A stretch of 64,000 nt of DNA from Streptomyces sp. NBC_00433 (GTDB lineage Bacteria > Actinomycetota > Actinomycetes > Streptomycetales > Streptomycetaceae), in contig CP107926.1 in the NCBI GenBank assembly GCA_036015235.1, positions 8,489,501 to 8,553,500 of the forward strand, read 5' to 3'. Below the pieces are notes generated by a model. It had not been told where the DNA came from and did no database searches. It saw only the letters and a list, made by a program, of their open reading frames with translations. Below, one piece after another: positions 8,093 through 16,256 of this stretch. Within the stretch, counting starts at the first letter, position 1. The number at the start of each line of letters is the position of its first letter. Both the position numbers and the translations under genes were made by a program.

Positions 8093-9448
8093 ATGGACCT
8101 CACCAGCACCGTGGACGGCCTGATGGGCGGTCTGACGGCGGACCTCGCACGGCTCGCCGCGATCCCGTCCATCGCCTTCCCCGGCTACCCGCGCTCCGAG
8201 GTCGTCAGGGCCCACGACCTGCTGGTGGAAATGCTGCGGGGCGCGGGCGTCGAGCACATCGAAAGCCTCGACCTGCCCGACACCGCGCCGGTCGTCTACG
8301 CCGAGATCCCGCCCCCCGACCCGGACGCGCCGACCGTACTTCTCTACGGCCACTACGACGTCCAGCCCCCCGGCGACGAGTCGCTGTGGCTCTCGCCGCC
8401 CTTCGAGCCGACCCCGGTCGAGGGCGGGCTGCGGGCCCGCGGCATCGCCGACGACAAATCCAACGTCATCGCCCACCTGGGAGTCCTGCGCGCCTACGGC
8501 GGCCGGCCGCCCACCGGGCTGAAGATCGTCATCGAGGGCCAGGAGGAGTACGGCAGCGCCTTCGACGACTACCCGCCCACCGACCCCGGGCGCTTCGCCT
8601 GCGACGCCATGGTGATCGCCGACATGGGCAACCTGCGGCCCGGCACCCCGACCTTCACCACCGGGCTGCGCGGCGTCGCCGAGATCGTGGTGGAGGTGCG
8701 CACGCTGGCCGAGGCCCGGCACAGCGGCGGATACGGCGGCGCCGCCCCCGACGCGCTGCTCGTCCTGGTCCGCGCGCTGGCCGGGCTGCACGACGAACAC
8801 GGCGACGTGGCCGTCGCGGGGCTGCGCCGCGAGCAGTGGGACGGGGCGTCGTACACCGAGCGGGAATTCCGCGAACTGGCCGCCGTGGCCGACGGGATGC
8901 CGCTGACCGGCACCGGCAGCCTGGGGGAGCGGCTGTGGAGCGGGCCGGCGATCACGGTGATCGGCCTGGACGCCCCGGCTGTGGACGGCGCCGCCTCCGC
9001 GGTGGTCCCCTATGCGCGCGCCAAGCTCAACCTGCGGGTCCACCCGCGCCAGGACCCGCGGCAGGCAACCGATGCGCTGGTCCGGCACCTGCGTGAACAC
9101 CGGCCTTACGGCGTCGAGTTGACGGTCACCCCGGGCGACGCGGGCCCCGGCTTCGAGGCGGCGACCGGCGGCCCGGCCTACCGGGCCGCCCGCACCGCGC
9201 TGCGCGAAGCCTGGGGCGCGGAGCCGCAGTTCGCGGCCAGCGGCGGCTCCATCCCGCTGGTCAACGGGCTCGCCAGGGCCGTGCCGCACGCGGAGGTGCT
9301 GCTCTTCGGCGCCCAGGACAGCATGTGCAATCTGCACGCGCCCAACGAGCGGGTGCTCTTCTCCGAACTGCGCGGCGCGGTGATCGCGGAAGCGGCCTTC
9401 CTGCGTGAATACGCCGCTGCCTTCCGGGCGGCGGACCGCCCGCGATGA
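8093..9448 (+). CDS. M20-family zinc dipeptidase
   Basis: 451 aa, dizinc aminoacylase/carboxypeptidase-like (M20) enzyme, cytoplasmic, probably cleaving dipeptides or N-acyl amino acids. Metal and catalytic motifs are complete: LLYGHYDVQP with His87 and Asp89, ARGIADDKSN with the bridging Asp120, and EGQEEYGS with catalytic Glu151 and metal Glu152. The C-terminal NLHAPNER supplies the last histidine. A lid/dimerisation domain lies between (about residues 190-320). ATG 8093 is chosen because the conserved protein begins there; the open frame extends 126 bp further up without similarity. It is the last gene before a regulatory gap and is not obviously linked to the upstream galactosidase. Confidence 0.9.
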   Translation: MDLTSTVDGLMGGLTADLARLAAIPSIAFPGYPRSEVVRAHDLLVEMLRGAGVEHIESLDLPDTAPVVYAEIPPPDPDAPTVLLYGHYDVQPPGDESLWLSPPFEPTPVEGGLRARGIADDKSNVIAHLGVLRAYGGRPPTGLKIVIEGQEEYGSAFDDYPPTDPGRFACDAMVIADMGNLRPGTPTFTTGLRGVAEIVVEVRTLAEARHSGGYGGAAPDALLVLVRALAGLHDEHGDVAVAGLRREQWDGASYTEREFRELAAVADGMPLTGTGSLGERLWSGPAITVIGLDAPAVDGAASAVVPYARAKLNLRVHPRQDPRQATDALVRHLREHRPYGVELTVTPGDAGPGFEAATGGPAYRAARTALREAWGAEPQFAASGGSIPLVNGLARAVPHAEVLLFGAQDSMCNLHAPNERVLFSELRGAVIAEAAFLREYAAAFRAADRPR

Positions 9449-9487
9449 GCGGCATTTGTGGATTTGTCTCGCTCGGTGGGATTTCCG

Positions 9488-9601
9488 CCTGATGTCACCT
9501 GGTTCCACCTGATGTCACCCGGTGCTGTCCGGCGCCGTCCGGTGCCGCACACAACGAATGCAATTGCATCGGGAATTGCAGATGCGCTTGCCGGGTAGAG
9601 G
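9488..9601. promoter_or_regulatory. Repeat-bearing upstream region of the DUF397 gene
   Basis: The gap 9449-9676 contains two direct copies of CCTGATGTCACC (9488-9499 and 9508-9519, 20 bp apart) and a perfect 12-bp palindrome ATGCAATTGCAT (9558-9569) within an AT-rich patch that stands out from the surrounding DNA. Either could be a protein-binding site governing the small DUF397 gene. The promoter hexamers themselves are not clear. Confidence 0.35.
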
Positions 9602-9676
9602 TGTGTGGGAGTGCCGCGAACCGCGGTGCTCTTGCGACGGATGAGCCCGGTGGACTCAGGAGAGAGGCGATGTCCT

Positions 9677-9916
9677 GTGGAACAGCAGATCGTCAACGGC
9701 GTGCAGGCCAGCAGCATTTCCGGGGCGCGATGGACCAAGAGTGCCCGTAGCAACCCGAGTGGCAACTGTGTCGAGGTTGCCCAACTGCCGGGCGGCGGCG
9801 TGGCCGTTCGCAATTCGCGCTTCCCGGACGGACCGGCTCTGGTATACACGCAAGCAGAGATGGCCGCATTCGTCGGGGGTGCCAAGGACGGCGACTTCGA
9901 CGCTTTTACGGTGTGA
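9677..9916 (+). CDS. DUF397 protein (WhiJ-partner type)
   Basis: 79 aa. DUF397 proteins are small actinomycete-specific partners of WhiJ-like HTH regulators in developmental or antibiotic control. The diagnostic pattern is present: ARWTKSARSNPSGNCVEVA, then VRNSRFPDGPALVYTQAEMAAF. GTG 9677 was chosen because the family normally starts just before this block and AGGAGAGAGG stands about 10 nt upstream. An in-frame ATG at 9641 would add 12 residues without an obvious RBS. Usually the DUF397 gene follows its HTH partner; here it precedes it by 83 bp in the same orientation. Confidence 0.88.
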   Translation: MEQQIVNGVQASSISGARWTKSARSNPSGNCVEVAQLPGGGVAVRNSRFPDGPALVYTQAEMAAFVGGAKDGDFDAFTV

Positions 9917-9965
9917 AGCCGGCCGTTTGACGTCCAAGAGGGCGAACTGCGGGCTTCGCGGTGCA

Positions 9966-9984
9966 ATACTGACCCGTCCAGTAT
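9966..9984. promoter_or_regulatory. Inverted repeat operator candidate before the HTH gene
   Basis: ATACTG and CAGTAT form perfect 6-bp arms separated by 7 bp. The centre lies 25 bp upstream of the HTH-gene ATG, between it and the DUF397 gene. Position and symmetry suggest a dimeric regulator site, most simply autoregulation by the adjacent WhiJ-like protein. Confidence 0.5.
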
Positions 9985-9999
9985 GACTCGGGAGCCCGC

Positions 10000-10902
10000 A
10001 TGTCCGCTCAAGCGCAGCCCGTATCGCCGTTACCGCTGTTCGAACGCCGTCCGGACATGGGCGCGCGGGCCATGTCCCGGGTGCTGGGCAATTACCTCCG
10101 CGCCCTGCGCGAGAGCCGCGGCTGCAGCCCGGCCACCGCGGGGAGCCACATCCGCGCCCACGCGTCGAAGATCAGCCGCATGGAGACCGCCCATGTCTCC
10201 CTCAAGGCGCGCGACGTCGAGGATCTGCTCCAGCTCTACGGCGTCGCCGACGACGAACGCGCCCAGATCGCCGACCTGGTGCGGCGCGCCGCCGGCCCCG
10301 ACTGGTGGCAGCCCTACGGCGAGATCGTCCCCGAGTGGCTCCAGGCGCTCATCGGCCTGGAGCGCGACGCCCACCTGGTGCGCACCTACGAGACCCAGTT
10401 CGTGCCCGGTCTGCTGCAGACCGTCTCCTACGCCAGGGCGGTGGTGCGGAGCGGCCACCGGCTCGCCCCCGCCGAGGAGAACGCCCGGCGCGTGGAGCTG
10501 CGGATGGAACGGCAGCGCAGGATGGCGGAACCCGGGGCACCCGTGCTGTGGGCGCTCATCGACGAGGGGGCGCTGCACCGCCCGGTCGGCGGCGCGGCCG
10601 TGATGCGCGAGCAACTGCAGTACCTGCTCGACGTCCTGCGCCGGCCCGGCGTACGGCTGCAGGTCGCCTCGTACGCCGCGAGCGCCTCCGCCACCCCCGG
10701 GACCGCGGTGACCTATCTGCGCTTCGCCCAGGGCTTCCTGCCCGACGTCGTCTACCTGGAGCACATGACCAGCGCGGTCTACCTGGACCGCCTCGACGAC
10801 GTCGACCGCTATCGCGCCGCGCTGGACGAACTCAGCGCGCTCGCGGCAACTCCCGCCGCCAGCAGGGTGATCCTGGAGGAGGCCCTGCTCCGCTACCAGT
10901 GA
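10000..10902 (+). CDS. WhiJ-like XRE/HTH regulator with DUF5753
   Basis: 300 aa. An N-terminal XRE-type helix-turn-helix (about residues 25-85, LGNYLRALRESRGCSPATAGSHI and following) is joined to a DUF5753 ligand-binding-like domain (about 105-295, with EWLQALIGLERDAHLVRTYE and QFVPGLLQT). Such proteins are a large Streptomyces family related to WhiJ that represses development or specialised metabolism together with a DUF397 partner. GGGAG precedes the ATG at 10000. The neighbours (DUF397 upstream, an S-adenosyl methyltransferase convergent downstream) form the trio often seen for this family. The ATACTG-N7-CAGTAT repeat just upstream is a likely autoregulatory site. Confidence 0.9.
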   Translation: MSAQAQPVSPLPLFERRPDMGARAMSRVLGNYLRALRESRGCSPATAGSHIRAHASKISRMETAHVSLKARDVEDLLQLYGVADDERAQIADLVRRAAGPDWWQPYGEIVPEWLQALIGLERDAHLVRTYETQFVPGLLQTVSYARAVVRSGHRLAPAEENARRVELRMERQRRMAEPGAPVLWALIDEGALHRPVGGAAVMREQLQYLLDVLRRPGVRLQVASYAASASATPGTAVTYLRFAQGFLPDVVYLEHMTSAVYLDRLDDVDRYRAALDELSALAATPAASRVILEEALLRYQ

Positions 10903-10936
10903 GCCGGTGCGTGCGGAGCCTCCCGCCGCCGGCCGG

Positions 10937-11755
10937 TCAGCCGGGGATGCGGCCGACGCCGCCGAACCCGATCCACTCCATGCTGGGCTGCTTGAGCACC
11001 AGATCGGAGTCCGGGCGCCAGGTGGACACCTCCACCAGGCCGGGCTCCAGGATCTCCGTGCCCTCGAGGAACCGCAGCACATCCTGCTCGCGCCGCACCT
11101 CGCCCCAATTCCCGCCGGTGCTGCGGGCCATGAAGTCGGTGACGCCGCGCCGGGTCTCCTCGTCCTCGCTGACCAGCTGGCACACCACCAGGTAGCTTCC
11201 CGGCGGCACTTTGGCCGCCGCCCGCCGCACCACGTCCGCCGGGTCGTCACGGTCCGGAATGCAGTGCAGCACCGACACGAAGAGCACGGCGACCGGCTCG
11301 TCGGTGTTGATCAGCCGCTTGACCTCCGGGTGCGCCCAGATCGTCTCGGTGTCGCGCATGTCCGCCTGGATCACCGCGGTGTTCTCGTTCTGCTCCAGCA
11401 GCGCGCGGCCGTGGGCCAGCACTATCGGGTCGTTGTCGATGTAGACCACCCGGGACGAGGGGTCGACCCGCTGGGCCACCTCGTGGACGTTGTCCTGCGT
11501 CGGTAAGCCGGAGCCGTGGTCCACGAACTGCCGGATCCCGTGGTCCTCGGCCAGCCTGCGCACGACCCGGCGCAGGAAGGCACGGTTGTTCAGCGCCAGC
11601 ACCTTGGTGCTCGGCACCTGCTTGAGCAGCTCTTCCGTGGCCGCGCGGTCGGCGGGGTAGTTGTCCTTCCCGTCCATCAGGAAGTCGTACATGCGAGCCA
11701 CACTCGGCACCGTCACGTCGATCTTGTCCGTCAGTGGTACGTCCCCGTTGTCCAT
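10937..11755 (-). CDS. S-adenosyl methyltransferase, DUF574 (Methyltransf_19) family
   Basis: 272 aa, SAM-dependent methyltransferase of the actinomycete-restricted DUF574/PF04672 family, function unknown but frequently beside WhiJ-like/DUF397 genes. Recognisable blocks are SVARMYDFLMDGKDNYPADR near the N-terminus, FVDHGSGLPTQDNVHEVA and VVYIDNDPIVLAHGRALL (SAM-binding region), and the C-terminal WRP and GVGRIPG. ATG 11755 follows GAGGAA with good spacing; a GTG 12 bp upstream is in frame and possible. It is convergent with the HTH regulator, 34 bp apart. Its product may modify a developmental signal (inference). Confidence 0.88.
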   Translation of the reverse strand: MDNGDVPLTDKIDVTVPSVARMYDFLMDGKDNYPADRAATEELLKQVPSTKVLALNNRAFLRRVVRRLAEDHGIRQFVDHGSGLPTQDNVHEVAQRVDPSSRVVYIDNDPIVLAHGRALLEQNENTAVIQADMRDTETIWAHPEVKRLINTDEPVAVLFVSVLHCIPDRDDPADVVRRAAAKVPPGSYLVVCQLVSEDEETRRGVTDFMARSTGGNWGEVRREQDVLRFLEGTEILEPGLVEVSTWRPDSDLVLKQPSMEWIGFGGVGRIPG

Positions 11756-11829
11756 CGGGTTCCTCACGGCATCATCGGCTCGGCACAGGCGGGTTGGAAG
11801 TGATCTGGAACACTCCCATCCTAGGGAGC

Positions 11830-11861
11830 GGGCGGGGCACGGTCGAGACCGTGACCCGCCC
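11830..11861 (-). terminator. Hairpin downstream of the NmrA-like gene
   Basis: Two 15-bp arms (11830-11844 and 11847-11861), with one mismatch and a 2-nt loop, built on GGGCGGG..CACGGTC. It lies 66 bp beyond the stop of the NmrA-like gene and upstream of the methyltransferase start, so it probably ends the former transcript. There is no long U tract, as usual in streptomycetes. Confidence 0.55.
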
Positions 11862-11926
11862 CCCCGGCCCCGGCCGCACCGGCCGGGAAGCGGGAAACCC
11901 CGCGGCGGGCGGGACCGGGAGCGGGC

Positions 11927-12664
11927 TCACGCGCGGGCGGCGAGCCACTCGGTGAAGGTGGTGGTGCCGCGGGGGCCGTCCGTGACGGGGAGGAGGCCGC
12001 CTTCCGTCATGGCGCGGCCTCCTGCGCCGGGGAGCCGCAGCGGGAAGATCAGCCGGCGCGAGCCGTCGGCCCGGGCGAGGCGCTTGACCATGTCCGTCAT
12101 CTGCTCCTGGTGCGGCCCCGCCAGGTCCGGCGCCATGCCCTGCGGCGGCCCCTCCACCAGGCGGACCAGTTCGGCGGCGACCTCGGCCACCGCCACCGGC
12201 TGGCTGAGCATCCGCGGCGCCACCGCGACCGGACCCGGCATGTCGAGCATCTGCCCGGCGAACTCGTGGAATTGCGTGGCCCGCAGCACCGTCCACGGCA
12301 CGCTGCCGGCCGCGATCAGCTCCTCCTGCCGTCGCTTGCCGGCGTAGTAGCTGTATTCGACCCGGTCGATGCCGACGATCGACAGCGCCACGTGGTGGGC
12401 CACCCCGGCCTTCTCCTCGGCCGCCAGCAGGTTGCGGCCGGCCGCGTCGAAGAAGGCGACCGCGGGCTTGCGCCGGGTGGTCTTCACATTGCTCACGTCG
12501 ATGACCGCGTCCACCGACTCCAGCGCCTCGTCCAGGCCGCTGCCCGTGACCAGGTCGACGCCGCGGGAGCGGGCCAGCACCACCGGCTCGTGCCCGCCTG
12601 CGGTCAGCGCCTCCACCACATGACGCCCCGTCAGCCCCGTACCGCCTGCCACCGCCACACGCAT
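11927..12664 (-). CDS. NmrA-like NAD(P)-binding SDR protein
   Basis: 245 aa atypical short-chain dehydrogenase. The N-terminal nucleotide motif AGGTGLTGRHV (GxxGxxG) is intact, followed by VDAVIDVSN and the VEYSYYAGKRRQEELI segment holding the usual YxxxK pair. Such proteins reduce or simply sense NAD(P)H; many Streptomyces copies are annotated as quinone reductase- or NmrA-like. RBS AGGAG stands about 9 nt before the ATG. The C-terminal half is typical of the family (VPWTVLRATQFHEFAGQMLD). No operon partner is visible; a hairpin follows the stop. Confidence 0.85.
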   Translation of the reverse strand: MRVAVAGGTGLTGRHVVEALTAGGHEPVVLARSRGVDLVTGSGLDEALESVDAVIDVSNVKTTRRKPAVAFFDAAGRNLLAAEEKAGVAHHVALSIVGIDRVEYSYYAGKRRQEELIAAGSVPWTVLRATQFHEFAGQMLDMPGPVAVAPRMLSQPVAVAEVAAELVRLVEGPPQGMAPDLAGPHQEQMTDMVKRLARADGSRRLIFPLRLPGAGGRAMTEGGLLPVTDGPRGTTTFTEWLAARA

Positions 12665-12762
12665 CGCGCGGCTCCTTTCGTCGTACCGGTCATCGAACAG
12701 CAGCAGCCAAGCACGGCTGCCGGGATGCCGCAGGCGAAAACGCGCCCCGGGACGGAATAGCG

Positions 12763-13707
12763 TCAGGCGGTCGCAGGCAGCGCGTTGTACGCCCGCGCCA
12801 CCACGCTCGGCGCGGGCTCGCCGCCCGTGCCGGCCGGCCAGCGCAGCGTGACCTCCCGGGACTCGCCCGGCAGCAGCCACAGGCAGTTGTCGTCGGCCAG
12901 CGCGGGCACCGCGGGGTCGGCCAGCGACACCCGGACCATCGCGGCGGGCGACGCGCCGGTGTTCGCCACCGTCGCGGTGACCGCGGCCTCGCCCGCCGGG
13001 CGGGCCGCGACCGAGAGCCGTACGTTCGGCAGGCCGTTGAGCGAGCGCATGTCCGTGGGCGAGCGGTAGCGCCAGTAGTCGTTGGCCGACAGCAGCCGTC
13101 CGTCGGCCGCGGTCAGCCGCAGCCGCAGCAGATGCGCGGCCGGCAGCGCCCGCGCGAAGGGCATCGCGAAGGGCGCGCTGACGCTGCCTGCGGCCAGGTC
13201 GGCCGTGTGCAGCGACGGCGCCCCGATCGGCCGGCCGCCGAGGTCGTACAGCTGCCCGGCGACCGTCGCGCCCCGCAGCGCCGCCGCGGTGTGGTTCGCC
13301 GCGAGCACCGTGCCCTGCGCCGGGTCGGCCTGGACGTGCAGCGGCTCGCTGCCCTTGCGGGCCCCGTAGTAGCCGCCGCTCGTGTCGAGGCCGTGCCCGC
13401 ACACCGGCCACACGGGGGTGTGCCGCGCCGGGTGCGGCAGCGTGAACGGCAGTCCGGCGGCGCCGCGCCACATCCGGATGTTCCACGCCTCGAACATCGC
13501 CCGCATGCTCTCGTAGTCGACGAACTGCGCCTTGCGGCTCAGCTCCTGCGCCGACGTCGAGGTGCCGAGGCGTTCGGCGACCGCCCGCAGATACCCCGCG
13601 CCGCGCGACCCGCCCGGTGCGCCGTGCCCGACAGCCTTGCCGCCGTGCGGCCCGACCCGGGTCGCCGCGGCGCCGGGTCTGCTGAGGGAGGTCGGGTTCT
13701 TCGGCAT
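12763..13707 (-). pseudogene. GH2 (exo-beta-glucosaminidase/mannosidase-like) remnant
   Basis: 314-residue frame that matches only the C-terminal third of large GH2 enzymes: QFVDYESMRAMFEAWNIRMWR, YYGARKGSEPLHVQADP, then the C-terminal beta-sandwich. Intact GH2 members of this type are about 850-1000 aa and carry two N-terminal sandwich domains and the catalytic barrel core, all absent here. In the region where intact homologues read like LLWMSHPAWHSTVWQTYDYD, this gene has LPFTLPHPARHTPVWPVCGH, losing conserved aromatics, as expected of relaxed selection. The native start region seems retained (GGAGCGG before ATG 13707, LacI-type operator 100 bp upstream), so an internal deletion is likely. 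Not expected to be active. Confidence 0.7.
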
Positions 13708-13806
13708 GGGCGCCGCTCCGTTCGGGAATGTGGGTGCAGAGGGTGCCGGCGGGCCGGCGGGCGTGCGGGAGTCCGCTCGCCCCGGGCGAGAAGGGCGAGC
13801 GAAGGA

Positions 13807-13842
13807 TGACAACGTTGCCATGTCGTGTTGACAACGTTGCCA
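13807..13842. promoter_or_regulatory. Tandem LacI-family operator
   Basis: Two exact copies of TGACAACGTTGCCA (13807-13820 and 13829-13842), 22 bp centre to centre (two helical turns). Each is a near-perfect palindrome around AACGTT with one mismatch, the shape of LacI-family operators with a central CG. It lies upstream of the GH2 remnant on the minus strand. The matching repressor is not adjacent; the LacI protein at 40.8 kb is divergent from other genes with a different palindrome. Confidence 0.75.
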
Positions 13843-13954
13843 AGGCGGTCTGCTCTGCCGCGCCCGACACTTCAAGCCGGTTCGGGAAAACCCTCGTCGC
13901 CGCGCGGGCGGCCCGACGCGGACATGGCGAAGGGGGCCCGCGGACATGACGAAA

Positions 13955-13982
13955 GGGGTCGACGGCCGCCGCCGTCGACCCC
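13955..13982 (-). terminator. Terminator after the GH55-like gene
   Basis: Perfect 12-bp stem GGGGTCGACGGC / GCCGTCGACCCC with loop CGCC, 26 bp beyond the stop codon of the GH55-like gene. It separates that transcript from the GH2 remnant's promoter region. Confidence 0.75.
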
Positions 13983-14007
13983 CGCCGCGGGTGGGCCGCC
14001 CCGCCGG

Positions 14008-15864
14008 TCAGCCGACCGGGTAGCTCACCACGTCCACCGGCACGGTGTCGGTGCCCTGCGCCGCACCACCGTGGTCGTTGATCACATGGTCGATCACACC
14101 GGCGCCGTTCAGCGACACCGTGAGCAGGTCGTGGAAGCGCACGCCGTCCCTGACGGGCGCCTCGAAGCCGTGCGAGACATGGATCGTCGGGTCGACGTTG
14201 AAGAAGCAGTAGCTGCCGAGGCCCCAGCCCTCGTGGTGGCGCACCGCGTCGCCGACCTTGTACGCCGCATAGCCGTCGACGCCGTGGTGGCGGTAGGCGG
14301 CCTGGTTCGGCGGGTCGTACGGCAGCTCGTTCTGGAACATGACCGTCCGGCCGTGGTCGCCGTTCCACACCACGTTGTACTTCTGGAAGTGCTCCACGAA
14401 CAGGCCGGTCGCCAGCACGTTGTCGCCGTTGACCACCACACCGGACTCGGCGGTGTTCACCGTCCAGCCCACCCCGCTGCCGTGGTCGGCACGCCAGGCC
14501 CAGATGTGGTCGAGCAGCACGTTGTCGCTGTTGACCACCAGCGCGGTGCCGGTACGGCCGGGGCCCGCGCCGCCGACCCGGAAGAAGACGTCCTGCACCG
14601 ACGTCGGGTCCTGCGGGTCGCCGCGCCGCCCGTGCCCGCTGCCGATCTCCAGCAGCGACCGCGACTCGGTCTCGCCCGCGTCGAAGAGCAGGCCCGCGAT
14701 CCGCACCCCGCGTACGTCGTCCACCCGCATCGCGACCGCGCCGCCGGCCGGGGTGAGCGTCGCGAAGCCGAGGCCGAGCACCACGGTGCCCGCCCACTTG
14801 ACCTTGATGGTGCCGGTCAGCTTGTAGATGCCCGGGGTCAGCAGCAGGTGCTTGCCCTGCGCCAGCGCCTTGTTGATGGCGCGCACCGGGTCGGAGGGCT
14901 TGGCGACGAAGAACTGCTCGATCGGGATCGAGCTGCCCGGAGTGTGCCCCGCGCTCCACGTCGCCCCCGCCGTCTCGCGCCGCAGCGCGGGCAGGAACAC
15001 CCGGTAGCGGCCGGTCCCGTCGACGTAGAGGAAGGGCTTCTCGCGGCTGAGCGGGGTGGTCGGCAGCGTGGTGTAGGGCGGGTCGGGGAAGGACTGCTCA
15101 GGGGCGCCGGTCACGCCCGCGAAGACCTGGTTCCACACGCCGTTGGACCAGCCGGCCACCGCGCTGTTGCGGGTCAGCCACTGCTGCTGCGAGGCGTTGA
15201 CGACCTGGCCGTCGACCACCGAGTCGGCGATGAAGCCGCCGCTGGAGAAGCCGCCCTGGCGGGGGAAGAGGAAGAGCCGGCCGCGGATGTGCACCCGGCG
15301 CAGCGGCGCCGCCTGCGACACCGCCCACCAGTTGATGCCGTCGGTCGGGTTGACCGCCAGGTTCTCCGCCGAGCGCCAGAAGTTGGTGAGCGCGCTGTCG
15401 CCGCCGCCGGGCTGCGGCTGGCCCTCGACGCGGACCGCGCCGTTGATCGTCACGTCGTCGGGGGAGAGGCCGAGCCCTGCGACCGAGGTGTAGTAGCCGA
15501 GCTGGGCGTCCACGTCGTAGGTGCCGGGCTTGAAGAGGAACGCGAAGCGTCCGGTGCCGAATTCGCTGGTGACCTGCTGCTGGGCGGCGGCGTCCAGCGC
15601 GGCCTGGATGTCGGCGGCGGGGGTCGCGGGGTCGAAGACCCGGACGTGCGGACCGAAGTCCGGCTCCGCGGGGGCGTGCGGGCGCCCCTGGCCGCCGCGC
15701 GCGGCGGCGGGAGCCGCGGCCGCGCCGAGCGGCACGGCCGACGCCAGGGCGGCCGTGGCGATGAACGAACGCCGGCTCAGCGCGTTGTCCGCGGGAGCGT
15801 CCGGCCCTTCCAGGTCCCCTTCCCGGGCAGGGAGTTCACTGCCTGCGGCCCTGAACGACGACAT
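14008..15864 (-). CDS. Tat-exported GH55-like beta-1,3-glucanase (double beta-helix)
   Basis: 618 aa secreted protein. The N-terminal leader LSRRSFIATAALASAVPLGA has the twin-arginine pattern SRRSF, so export is folded and via Tat, with cleavage after the AAAPAAA stretch. The rest resembles two right-handed beta-helix domains of GH55 exo-beta-1,3-glucanases: FLFKPGTYDVDAQLGYYTSVAGL, LFVEHFQKYNVVWNGDHGRT, MFQNELPYDPPNQAAYRHHG and HEGWGLGSYCFFNVDP. Similar Streptomyces proteins are sometimes misnamed adenylyl cyclase. The likely role is hydrolysing fungal or algal beta-1,3-glucan outside the cell. Two GAGAGCGCTCTC boxes upstream suggest repression by a CebR-type LacI protein. Family assignment is from recalled motifs, so activity is inferred. 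Confidence 0.75.
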   Translation of the reverse strand: MSSFRAAGSELPAREGDLEGPDAPADNALSRRSFIATAALASAVPLGAAAAPAAARGGQGRPHAPAEPDFGPHVRVFDPATPAADIQAALDAAAQQQVTSEFGTGRFAFLFKPGTYDVDAQLGYYTSVAGLGLSPDDVTINGAVRVEGQPQPGGGDSALTNFWRSAENLAVNPTDGINWWAVSQAAPLRRVHIRGRLFLFPRQGGFSSGGFIADSVVDGQVVNASQQQWLTRNSAVAGWSNGVWNQVFAGVTGAPEQSFPDPPYTTLPTTPLSREKPFLYVDGTGRYRVFLPALRRETAGATWSAGHTPGSSIPIEQFFVAKPSDPVRAINKALAQGKHLLLTPGIYKLTGTIKVKWAGTVVLGLGFATLTPAGGAVAMRVDDVRGVRIAGLLFDAGETESRSLLEIGSGHGRRGDPQDPTSVQDVFFRVGGAGPGRTGTALVVNSDNVLLDHIWAWRADHGSGVGWTVNTAESGVVVNGDNVLATGLFVEHFQKYNVVWNGDHGRTVMFQNELPYDPPNQAAYRHHGVDGYAAYKVGDAVRHHEGWGLGSYCFFNVDPTIHVSHGFEAPVRDGVRFHDLLTVSLNGAGVIDHVINDHGGAAQGTDTVPVDVVSYPVG

Positions 15865-15920
15865 GTGCGATGACCACCTTCTACCACCTGAGGCCGGCAG
15901 CCCTACGGATCGTGGGCGGC

Positions 15921-15992
15921 GTGAGAGCGCTCTCTCGCAGACGTACCCTGCGGTGTGCGGGGCCCGCTGTCAAGATGTGTGAGAGCGCTCTC
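15921..15992. promoter_or_regulatory. Paired GAGAGCGCTCTC operators of the GH55-like gene
   Basis: The 14-mer GTGAGAGCGCTCTC occurs exactly at 15921-15934 and 15979-15992. Its core GAGAGCGCTCTC is a perfect 12-bp palindrome with the central AGCGCT of CebR-type boxes (consensus recalled as TGGGAGCGCTCCCA). The near copy begins 57 bp upstream of the start codon. The likely effect is glucan-oligosaccharide-responsive repression. Confidence 0.75.
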
Positions 15993-16256
15993 TTCCGTGC
16001 CTGGCCACCCCCCTCACAGTCGCACCATCCGCCACGGCGCCCGCCGTTCGCGCCCGTTCCGCCGGTTCGGCCGCATGGGCGTCGGCAGCCCGCGTGCGAC
16101 GCTGTGACGTGCGGTTTCGTCGTGGGAACCGGCCGGCGGACAGGGCGTGGCGGCGGCCGCGCCGGGGCGCGGGTGGGGCGCCGGCGTGCGGTCACGGTGT
16201 CGTAACTGTTGCGTGTGCGTCAGGTCGCGGAGTCGGCGTCGGGCACCCGGCGGCGG
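15993..16256. other. Gene-free spacer between operator pair and TetR gene
   Basis: With the preceding operators this makes a gap of 392 bp (15865-16256). Apart from the boxes it is ordinary GC-rich DNA; I see no convincing reading frame, hairpin or RNA here. Confidence 0.5.

Noticed and set aside
4448..9508. Very long minus-strand open frame of 1686 codons.
   Set aside because: Only its last 387 codons (ROK protein) look like protein; the rest is antisense to the alpha-galactosidase and M20 genes, which have intact catalytic motifs. Long antisense frames are a by-product of extreme GC content.
11927..14959. Minus-strand open frame of 1010 codons spanning three genes.
   Set aside because: It contains the NmrA-like gene at its end, but upstream is a shifted frame through the GH2 remnant and the GH55-like gene, Arg/Gly/Ala-rich and without family similarity.
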